Part shown: positions 46,594 through 55,941 of the stretch, piece by piece
How the letters are laid out: every line of letters starts with the position of its first letter
Numbering within the stretch: the first letter of the stretch is position 1
Origin: Lotus japonicus
Lineage: Eukaryota; Streptophyta; Magnoliopsida; Fabales; Fabaceae
DNA: 64,000 nucleotides
NCBI RefSeq assembly: GCF_012489685.1
Contig: NC_080045.1
Span: 46,626,495 to 46,690,494 of the forward strand
Direction of reading: 5' to 3'
The notes under the pieces: generated by a model
Told to the model about the DNA's origin: nothing
Seen by the model: the letters and a program-made list of their open reading frames with translations, nothing else
The model's database searches: none
Position numbers and translations under genes: made by a program

Positions 46594-49491
46594 ATGGTGA
46601 GTCAAACCAGAAGAGCTACTGCAGATGCAACCCAGTTCCCTCATATGGTAGTTGGTCTAGCAACAGGTCAAAGGAGTCCTGAGAATCCGAATCAAGATCA
46701 AGGTCAAGCTCAAGAGCAGATTATTCCGATTGCAGAACGGGGCTGTGCCGTTCACTGCGTATATGCTCCTGAGGAACTTCAAGTACTGGCAGAATAGAGA
46801 TTCGACCTCGACAATCTTGCTACAAATGGGTATGATCTTCGTCCTGAAGTCCAAGCTCAAGATTGGGGAAATTACTTCAATAGGCTTCGAGGACCGGTGT
46901 ATGACAAACTGATCAAGGAATTCTGGAAGCACGCCGACTGCGATGATACTCAGGTGGTATCTCACATTCTTGGAAGGAAGATCATCATTACAGAGAAGTC
47001 TTTCATGAATCTGCTGGGTGGCGAAACTGCTCTTGGGTATCGTTTCCAATTCACTGAATCGAAGCTGAAACCCAAGACAAAGGATGAGACCAACAAGGCC
47101 CTGTACACCAATTACAAACCGGGCAAGACTAATTACAAAGTGATGGACCTTCATCCCAAGCTCAGGATCTGGCACAAGATTCTGCTCAACTGCATAAACC
47201 AGAGACCAAAGGGCAGTTCCCCAGACTGCATCAACTTCAACCAGAAGGCGATGTTGTTCTTCATCCAAGACAAGAAGAAGATCTGCCTTCCCTACTTCCT
47301 GTTCTCCTACTTGAAGGAGTGTATCCGGAAGTCTAGGACTACTGCCTCCATCAAGTCAGCAATCAAGTATATCCCCTTTGGGAGACTGTTGTCTGATCTC
47401 TTCATTGAGAGTGGCCTCATTCAAGATCTGGTCAATGCTGGATGCACAGAGGATCTGACCACCATTGTCAGTGATGTCTTCACTGCGAATTCTCTAAAGA
47501 AAATGGGCCTAGTCAAGAAGAAGATTGCTCCTGCCCATGAAGACACATCTTCTGAAATCAGAAGTAGAAGGGTGCCTCTGAATGACTACCCTCTGTGGAC
47601 ACAGGCAGACAATCCTGAAGCCATTAGGTGCTATGTTGAAGACCTAAGGGCTCAAGGCTATGAAATTGATCTCGATGAATTCTTCAGCAGACTGCCGCCA
47701 GCTCCAGAGTTTCCTTCTCCTATCAAGAAGAAAGTTCAGAGGAAGATGATCCTAGAAGAATCTTCTGAGGAATCAGATGTCCCTCTGACCAAAGGGAAGA
47801 AGGCTGGTCAATCCAAGAGAAAACATGATGAAACCAGCAAGCCAGATGATGGTGATGATGGTGATAATGAGGATGGTCCTCCTTCTCCTAAGAAGAAGAA
47901 GAAGCAGGTCAGAATTGTGATGAAGCCTACTCGGGTGGAACCAGCTGCTGAAGTGATCAGAAGGATTGAAACTCCTGCCAGAGTGACAAGATCATCAGCA
48001 CAATCAAGTAAGTCTGCAGTTGCTTCTGATGATGATTTGAATTTATTTGATGCACTCCCCATATCAACCATGCTCAAACAATCTTCAAATCCACTCACTC
48101 CCATTCCTGAGTCCCAACCAGCTGCACAAACCACATCTCCACCACATTCCCCAAGGTCTTCATTTTTCCAACCTTCTCCTACTGAAGCACCTCTCTGGAA
48201 TTTGCTCCAGAACCAACCCTCTAGGCCAGATGAACCAACCTCTCCCATTACCATCCAGTACAACCCATTAACTTCTGAACCCATCATCCCTGAGAAACCA
48301 GAGCCTAACCAAACAGAACCTGGACCCAGAACCTCTGATCACTCTGTCCCAAGAGCATCAGAACGTCTGGCTCCCAGAACCACAGATACAGACTCTTCCA
48401 CAGCCCTTACACCTGTATCCTTCCCAACAAATATTGCTGACTCTTCTCCTTCCAACAACTCTGAATCCCTTCGAAAATTCATGGAAGTTAGAAAAGAAAA
48501 GGTGTCTACCTTAGAAGAATATTATCTCACTTGTCCAAGCCCTAGGAGATATCCTGGCCCTAGACCTAAACGTCTAGTTGACCCAGATGAACCTATCTTG
48601 GCCAATCCTTTACATGAGGCAGACCCTTTGGCTCAACAAGCTCACCCTGCCCCTGACCAACAAGAGCCTGTTCAACCAGAACCTGAACCAGAACAATCTG
48701 TGTCTAACCACTCCTCAGTTAGATCACCCCATCCTCTGGTTGAAACTTCAGAACCTCACCTTGGAACCTCTGAACCAAATGCTCAAATGTTTAACATTGG
48801 CTCTCCACAAGGTGCCTCTGAAGCTCACAGCAGCAATCACCCAGCCTCTCCTGAAACCAACCTCTCTATAATTCCTTACACTCACCTCCGACCCACATCT
48901 CTCTCTGAGTGCATCAATATTTTCCATCATGAAGCCTCATTGATGCTACGCAATGTGCAAGGTCAGACTGACCTAAGCGAGAATGCTGAACATGTGGCTG
49001 AAGAGTGGAACAATCTGAGCACTTGGCTAGTGGCTCAAGTTCCCGTTATGATGCAGCTACTGAATGCAGAGGGAAGTCAGAGGATCGCGGCTGCAAAGCA
49101 AAGGTTTGCTAGAAGGGTGGCTCTTCATGAACAAGAACAGAGACATAAGCTACTTGAAGCTATTGAAGAAGCCAAAAGAAAGAAAGAACAAGCAGAAGAA
49201 GCTGCACGTCAAGCAGCAGCTCAAGCTGAACAAGCCAGATTAGAGACAGAACGACTTGAAGCTGAGGCTGAAGCTCTTAGATGCCAAGCACTTGCACCCG
49301 TAGTTTTTACTCCTGTTGCTTCTGCTTCCACTCCAGCTCCTCACGCTGCTCAGACTGTTCCTTCTAGTTCTACACAGCCAAACTCGTCCAGACTCGACCT
49401 TGTGGAACAACGTCTTGACACTCATGAGTCTCTGCTGATTGAAATGAAGCAAATGATGATGGAACTTCTGCGTCGATCTGATAAACCCTAG
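46594..49491 (+). pseudogene. Sirevirus env-like ORF with one premature stop
   Basis: The frame from ATG 46594 to TAG 49491 spans 965 residues, interrupted once by TAG at 46795-46797. The N-terminal third is a folded-looking domain (NYFNRLRGPVYDKLIKEFW, VSHILGRKIIITEKSF, WHKILLNCINQRP, YLKECI) shared by SIRE env-like proteins. The middle is Pro/Ser/Thr-rich and probably disordered. The C-terminus has an Ala/Glu/Gln coiled coil (about residues 845-905). I see no obvious signal peptide or transmembrane segment, so an envelope role is not shown by sequence. It lies between pol and the 3' LTR as in SIRE1. Confidence 0.88.
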
Positions 49492-49704
49492 CTTTAGGAT
49501 CTCTTCGTTTTGATTTCTTTTTCTTTACCTGTGTTTTATTTCGTTAACCTCTGGCTCTTTCTTGTTAATCTTTACTTTGCTCGTTTGTGATTATCTATGC
49601 ATATATATATATATATATATATATCTGACATTATGTTTGAAATTTTTTTTTATTCATCATAACCGCTTTTACATCATACATTTTTTTTTCTTTTTCCTAA
49701 AATC
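49492..49704. repeat. Post-env spacer with (AT)n run
   Basis: T-rich noncoding sequence with a 24-base AT run (49601-49624). It separates the sense env-like ORF from the end of the antisense ORF. Confidence 0.7.
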
Positions 49705-50097
49705 CTAGAATGGAGGATCCCTCCTCATTCTTCTGCACTCCTGGCGCTGCTCTGACCTCTCCTTCTCCAGACGCTCCAGTGCATACTGGATGTTGTTGAG
49801 CCTGTCTTTTAGCTCATCCCTCTCCAGAATCTCTTCTGCAGTCTTGAGCTTCTATTCCAAGATCTCTTTTTCTTCCAGCAGCTTTAGTTCAAGCTGGCTG
49901 AGTTCTTGCACCTCCTCCACGAAGGCAAGAAATTCCCTCAAGTCTCTCTTCAACTCTGGACGCAGGTCCTCCTCCAGCAGTGTCCGTGTTAGCTCTGAGA
50001 TGGTTGTTGTACCCTCTGGATGCCTAATGTTGAGAAACAAGTCCTCCTCAAAGGCTCTCTTTCTCAGCTCCTCTAATGCGATCATGTATGATGCCAT
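49705..50097 (-). CDS. Antisense coiled-coil ORF in the Sirevirus 3' region
   Basis: On the minus strand, ATG at 50097 in a good context (AAAAATGGC) opens MASYMIALEELRKRAFEED. It continues through LTRTLLEEDLRPELKRDL and QLELKLLEEKEILE to a TAG at 49854-49852. Beyond that stop the same frame runs on through similar Glu/Lys/Leu heptads to a final stop at 49705. The product would be about 130 residues, mostly helical and charged. I do not recognise a family. A TATA box lies just upstream. It may be a real antisense gene of this element or a fortuitous frame; the stop means this copy would give about 80 residues. Confidence 0.45.
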
Positions 50098-50142
50098 TTT
50101 TCTCTGGTATGATGTTGTGAAGCTTACTCCTCTCTCCAACGC

Positions 50143-50150
50143 TTTATATA
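50143..50150 (-). promoter_or_regulatory. TATA box upstream of the antisense Sirevirus ORF
   Basis: The minus strand reads GCCTATATAAAGCG, 46 bases upstream of the ATG at 50097. This leaves room for a short 5' UTR. The motif is exact for a plant TATA box. Confidence 0.45.
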
Positions 50151-50337
50151 GGCTTCACTTTCTCTCTGAAAGTTAATGCTCCTACAGTTTCTCGAGGTTA
50201 AGTTCTTGGTAACTGACCCTCCTCTTTACTCCCTTGGCCGGTGGTAAACGTTCTTCTCTTGCATTAACTCTTCTATTTATTTCGCCTAACTCTGATTCAT
50301 GCATCGTTTTAAATTTCTTTAAACTTAGATCTTCTCT

Positions 50338-50891
50338 AAGGGGGAGTGCCTTGTACTTCAAGCTAAGTTTTTCACACCCCAAGCTTTTTGCTTATGACAA
50401 AAAGGGGGAGTAAACCCAGTTTTTGATGTGTAAGATGTGTTAGTGTGATTTATTTTTCTTTTGGATAATTTAAGAGTTCCACCTTTATGACCATAGATGT
50501 GTCACTGGGCAAATACAAGGAATACATTTCACTTCCTCTAAAGTGATTCTAATTTGACTCTGATACCCAAGACTCTGATACCTTGTCCGTGACTCTAATT
50601 ACTTATGCGCTCTGATTACTCTATTTTCATCTATGTCATAAGTTTTTCACTCTGAACTCTTATATCATTTAGCTCAGAATCTAGACTTTACTAACATTTT
50701 CATCAAGTATTAGATTCAGGGGGAGCTAAGCTCAGAATCAAGCAGTGACTTGAATTCAGAATGAGCAAGATAAACTATTCACATCAGGATAAGTTCTATT
50801 CTATATCTCTAAACTCTGAGTGAATTCAGTTTAATGTTTAAGAATTGTTCATCAAAAATCTTAGTTTTGTCATCATCAAAAAGGGGGAGAT
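50338..50891 (+). promoter_or_regulatory. Array of polypurine tracts before the 3' LTR
   Basis: AGGGGGAG-type tracts occur at 50338-50346, 50397-50410, 50717-50726 and 50878-50891. The last abuts the LTR and is the expected plus-strand primer. Multiple PPT copies upstream of the 3' LTR are a reported trait of Sireviruses. The rest of the interval has no gene. Confidence 0.7.
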
Positions 50892-52100
50892 TGTAAGATC
50901 AAGTTTTGATCTAGTAGTACAACTCTATGTTTTGATGATTACAAGTTAACCTTTTGATATGAACAATTGTGGTACTCTAACGTGTTTTTCTGAGTGTGCT
51001 ATTTACAGGCTCTGACCTCAACTCAATCTCACACAAATCAGAAGCACTGTGTATAAAAGAGCGACCCAAGCAACGCTTTCGCATTCACCATGTTCAGTAT
51101 GAACAGTGGAAAAGCTTCAGAAGTTCTGAAGTTATACAAACTCTGATGTGGACTCAGTCACTAGAAGTTCTGAAGATCCAGAAAGTCTGATAACCAAGAA
51201 ACACTGAAGGCTCAGATATTCTGATGGTGTAGAAGACTCTGAAGATCCAGAAGCTGATTAGTGAAATTCTGATATCCAGAAGCAAGATACTCTGAAGACC
51301 ATGTACTTCTCTCTGAGTTCAGAATCATAAGAAACAATGGTCAGAGGATCTGGGCTTTCCCTCTGACTCTGATCAACCGGCTTCACAAGTTCCAACATGA
51401 AGCTTTCTCCTGATCAGAAGTCTCCTAGGTTTAAAGGTCAAGTCGCTATCCAAGTACAAAAGCAACTGTACCTTCCTGACGACCTACCTAACAATCTCAG
51501 ACACAGCAGAAGCTGGATTTTCCAGAACTGCCCTCCAACGGTAGCATTTCCCATGCAACGCTCAACCCTAATCCTTGGAGTATATAAAGAGGCTGAAGAC
51601 TGAAAGAAGCGGCTAGAAGCATTCACATACGCGCAAGACAAATTCAAATTCTTCTAAGCTTTCTTTCATCTGAAATTCATTGAGTTTACTATTAGCTTTT
51701 TAGAAGCAAATCACTTGTAAACAATTCTTTGATAAACAGTTTGTTTGGTTCCTTCAGGAGATCAAGGTTGATCGGATCCTAGAGAAGACTAAGAGAGTGA
51801 ATCTTAGTGTGAGCTAAGTCAGTGTAATTGTTAGTCACTTGTAGGTTTCAAGTGCAGTTGTAACTCTTACCTGATTAGTGGATTGCCTTCATTCTAAGAA
51901 GGAAGAAATCACCTTAACGGGTGGACTGGAGTAGCTTGAGTGATTTATCAAGTGAACCAGGATAAAATCCTTGTGTGTTTTTCTATCTCTTATCTTTAGC
52001 ACTTAAGTTCTCGAAAGATTTGTCAAAATCTTTAAGGTTGAAGCTTTATCTTGAAAACGTTATTCAAACCCCCCCCTTTCTACCGTTTTTCATACCTTCA
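50892..52100 (+). repeat. Sirevirus 3' LTR
   Basis: 1209 bp, begins TGTAAGATCAAG and ends ATACCTTCA, followed by TSD TGAAT. About ten single-base differences from the 5' LTR by eye. Confidence 0.95.
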
Positions 52101-52105
52101 TGAAT

Positions 52106-52869
52106 ATCAATATGAATTTGTTTTCCTTCTTTGTTCCCCTTTAGTAAACCAATTCATAGCTAGACAACATATTTTAGTACAACTTTCTTCTTGCAAATGG
52201 GAAAGAAGAACCTTGCACCAGATGGCAGCGAAGAAACCGAAGCATTAGACGTAGCTACGATAGTGGCGAAAATAGGTGGCTGAAAGAGATGGTACCGAAA
52301 GTGACAATAAAGGTAGTGGCTGAGATTGCGGCAATGGAGAGACAGCACAGGAAGTGACATTAATAATGATGGAGGTCGTGGAAGCGAGAGCGATAGCTAG
52401 CGACAATGGAGATGTGGGGGTGAGGTTAGTTTTTGAACCTAAGGCGGAGGTGTGGATGGCGAAGAGAGTGAACTAGAGGCTGAGAGCGAAGCACAGGTGG
52501 CATTTTGGCATCACAAGGGTGGAGGAGCTGGTGACAGAGAGGCAAAGGCTGGTGAATCTGGTGGTGGAGAGAGAAGAGGGGGACCAATGTAGTGACAAAG
52601 ACGGGTGAGGGTTAGAGGGGAGAATCTGTTGGTGGAGGGGGTGGTAGATCTGTTGGCGGAGGGGGGAGGGTCGATAGAGAGAATAGGGGGAAGGTTAGGG
52701 AGAGTGAAGGGTAGATCTGATGATGGAGGGAGTGGGGCGATGGGGTAGAGAGGGGGCGACCGAGGGAGGGGGCTACATAAGAGATGTGGAGGTGAGCGTT
52801 TAGGTGTGTTCAAGGGGAGATGCGGGGGCGAGAAAGAGGAAACATGCGAGTAGAAAGGAGGGGTGCATA
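52106..52869. other. G/A-rich spacer, no supported gene
   Basis: After a short T-rich lead the sequence is GGAGGTGG/GAGGGGG-rich. The minus-strand frame of about 137 codons is low-complexity Pro/Ser/Leu from the reversed G-rich tract, and I do not accept it as a gene. Confidence 0.5.
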
Positions 52870-53250
52870 CACTACAAAAAAGGGCTTTTATATAAGCCAA
52901 AAAAAGGGATCTACTAGCGTCCAAATTTTGCGTCGGTCAGGATACTGATGCTAAATTTGACTACTTTGTATCGGTTGAAGTGACGCAAAGTTGGCACCAT
53001 GTTGCGTCGGCTAGATGATAATTAGCGTTGGTTAAAGCTGACGCTAAGTTCACCGACCCACATAGTGTCGAGCTGCGGATATGTAGTAGTGGCTTAAATG
53101 CGACACTTCTTTCGCCAATGAACTTTTTTGTCTGCCATTGCCGGCGCAAAATTGTTTACATACGGGGCCATTGCACGGGGTCCAAGGTCTAGCATCGGCT
53201 TTGACCGGATTTAGTGTCACATTGTACGACCAAACGACGTGACTTTCGGT
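52870..53250 (+). mobile_element. CACTA-type transposon terminus
   Basis: Starts CACTACAAAAAAGGGC. It is followed by closely spaced subterminal motifs in both directions (GCGTCGGTCAG, TATCGGTTGAAG, GCGTCGGCTAG, GCGTTGGTTAAAG, CATCGGCTTTGACC), the arrangement of En/Spm-like ends. The element should extend rightward, but I found no matching ...TAGTG end or transposase, so it is truncated or the far end has decayed. Confidence 0.6.
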
Positions 53251-54817
53251 TAGCATCAACATATCCGACTTAATCGCTATTGGTTTCTCTACCCCATCCC
53301 CATTAGAAGCATTATTCTCTCTTCTCTCTCTTATCTATCAAACCATAGGCCTTACCTCTCTCCCTCTACTACTCCGCCCCACGCTCAAGCAAGAGTCATT
53401 TGGGTTAAAGCGTGAATAATAATGCGTACACTCACCTATCATATACTAAAATTTAATTTTTTATTAGAATAACGAGATCTCTACTCTCTACCTCCTGCTC
53501 AGACTCTAATACCATTTCATAAATTAATTATTCTAAGTTTAAATTGTTGAATAAGTAACTCTAAATGATTTTATATTATATTTTCAACAAGCTAAAGATC
53601 ATATAAGCATTATTGTATATTTTTCTTTAATTTGGAATCCAATCCCACCTGTTTTTTTTATAAGTTAAAAGATCAATTAAAGAAGGCACAAGATGTGTCC
53701 AACCCAAAGTATAAAAAAAACAGCTAAAAACAAAACACATACAGGCACCAAATTAAAGCACTAAAACAGAAGAAAAACAGAATACATAATCTATGTTTTT
53801 TTTATTCGACCAAAAAAAAATATGTTTATTTTTTATATAGTCTATGTTCAACATGATACTGGGGATGAAGTTGGAGAACTTACGTTAGTGTACTAGTGCT
53901 GGATTCTTTAGTTTGCCCTGGTGGTCTACTTGTTGAGTTTTTGGTTTTTCATTGAGAAGTTGTAGCTCTGATAAACGTTTACGATCTATGATGGGTACAC
54001 CTTGTATCAAGATCATTAATAATTAATAATATTGAGTTTATTGACTTTTAAAAAGAAAGCCAATTATACCTTAATCTTTTCACACAGACCCATAATATGC
54101 ACGTTCTGCATAGCAGTTTGATTGGCTGTGACAGTGTTTTTTCCTGGACATTATTATTACTTTATTATAAGGTCAGTAAATATATTCCCTAGAGTTAGAC
54201 CTCACTAAGCAATTGAAGCGCATGTGATTAGCACTAGCTTTCCTTCTAACTAAGAACAAGTATTGTCTTGGTAAAAAATTAGCTGCCCCAGCCAAAATAG
54301 TCTAAAGTTTGATCAACCCATTTTAAAAAGATGTTCAACTAATCGCTCAAGGCATCCTAGAGGCATATGACCCATCTTCACGTGGATTCACGTGTCATAG
54401 CTCCTAACCTTGATTATTTAACTCAATGTTGTTACTTGTTAGCCACTTGGATACCACAATCCATATATAGGTAAAGTCGCAATTTAGATGGACCCCATAT
54501 TTAAATTAATAATCATGGGCTCTCTCCATAAAGAAGATAACATTAATCTTACCCTTGTAATTTTGACCTTGAAAATGTTCTAGTAGTTAGATTCATTCGC
54601 AACTGAATTTCGAGAGCTTTCCATGTTCGGATCAGGCAAAGACACGATTGAGCAGAGCCATTTCCAACTCTATATACCTCATGGCATTCATCACTTAATG
54701 TCAAAACTAAGAGATTGCTGTTCTGAGGATAAGTCTGATCGCCTCATGCAGATCAAACTCATCTCTGATCATGATCATCACTTCCCTCATGTAGTCGATG
54801 TGTCCTCGTCATTGTTC
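53251..54817. other. Intergenic, no gene recognised
   Basis: A/T-rich with small frames only. The 75-codon frame at 54623-54850 shows no motif. Nothing supports a gene or RNA. Confidence 0.5.
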
Positions 54818-54833
54818 ACAACCAATCGCCAAG

Positions 54834-54895
54834 GGTTGAAGTACCCCTAGTACCTCTTTAATACAATTTTGCTTACCCAAAAAAAAAAAAAAAAA
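54834..54895 (+). mobile_element. 62-bp severely truncated LINE insertion with 15-16-bp TSD
   Basis: GGTTGAAGTACCCCTAGTAC and about 40 more bases ending in an A run match the 3' tail of the LINE ending at 35478. The flanks are perfect direct repeats ACAACCAATCGCCAAG at 54818-54833 and 54895-54910; the first A is ambiguous with the tail. This is a complete insertion event of minimal size. Confidence 0.9.
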
Positions 54896-54910
54896 CAACC
54901 AATCGCCAAG

Positions 54911-55461
54911 TTGAAGGCATTTATGTCTCTTCACTACATCACACCACGTGACTATGACACAATAATAGAGACAAGGGCGTAGAGCTCAAGAACACACTAG
55001 GCTAGCTACTCATGACAACCTCAAATCTCACAAGTCCAACCTGTATAAAAGGTAAGACATGGAACAAAAAGTACACACACACCTCATATCTTATATACTG
55101 CTTTTAGCTCACCTTCTAACTGGAACGTTGGAATGTATTCGCAGGAGTTTCTTCTGGCCGCTGAAGACGACAGAGCATGAAGCATGACAATTTCACCTCC
55201 ACGGAAGCCCAAACCACTAGAAAGCTCGATGTTCCTACTTAATCAACACTCATCTGAGTGATATAATCGAATTCGTCCCATAAAAAACAAATATATTCTC
55301 CATTTGGACTACGTCTAACCTACACAATTTAGTAGTTAGAAAATAGCTACTATTAACATGAAAATTGGATAGGGAAATACTATCGTTATTAATTCATAGC
55401 TAATCTATGGTCATTTTGTTTACTAACTATCTAATCAAATATGGTGGCACTACCTAATTAC

Positions 55462-55507
<46 letters not shown>

Positions 55508-55773
55508 TCACCCCCTCCTTTTATTTATTTGCCTTTACAAGTTTAAGCGTATGACCACTTTTGACTACTTACCTGTCTGAGATATTGTACGAAAACATAA
55601 AGTATGATATACTTTAATCTAGGAAATCCACTCAGGTTTGCATTAATAAAATGTTGACCACACATCAAAACCTTTTTTTATAAGCGTGAGAGTGAGACTT
55701 GTTAGGTTCCCACATCACCATAGATAAAAAAATATTGGCTTAACTTTGCTGACATTGAAGCATATATACAGTT
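54911..55773. repeat. Intergenic with (AT)20 microsatellite
   Basis: No coding gene is visible. A 40-base AT run lies at 55465-55504. A CCCCCTCCTTTTATTTATTTG stretch at 55510 resembles MITE ends, but no partner end was found. TGTTAGGTTCCCACATCACC at about 55699 resembles a copia LTR start, possibly an older insertion. Confidence 0.5.
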
Positions 55774-55804
55774 ATACACCAATTTTACGTAGTTTCCTAA
55801 CAAC

Positions 55805-55816
55805 TGGTATCAGAGC
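55805..55816 (+). other. Copia primer-binding site
   Basis: TGGTATCAGAGC, complementary to initiator tRNA-Met, two bases after the ...CCTAACA end of the remnant 5' LTR. Confidence 0.92.
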
Positions 55817-55941
55817 TGGTTGGTTCTTTCTGATAATTTTTTCGGAGGTACTGTTCACGTGAATAGTAATTTCGTGAATAGTGTTTTCGGAAACGGTGGT
55901 TCACAGAAGCGATCCAGAGGAGTCAGGTTCGAGTGGGAGCT

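Larger units (their letters stand above)
36224..52100 (+). mobile_element. Sirevirus (Ty1/copia SIRE lineage) retrotransposon with nested solo LTR
   Basis: Long LTRs (36224-37439 and 50892-52100), a perfect TSD TGAAT (36219-36223 and 52101-52105), an initiator-tRNA-Met PBS, gag, pol, an env-like ORF and an array of polypurine tracts match the SIRE lineage. By hand I count about ten substitutions between the LTRs plus a C-run difference (15 versus 8), so the insertion is young. Two single-base slips in gag-pol, one stop in the env-like ORF and a 3.7-kb solo LTR in RNase H make it inactive. Confidence 0.96.

Noticed and set aside
52511..52924. Minus-strand 137-codon Pro/Ser-rich frame
   Set aside because: It is the reverse of a G-rich low-complexity tract. 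It has no motif and it overlaps the CACTA terminus.
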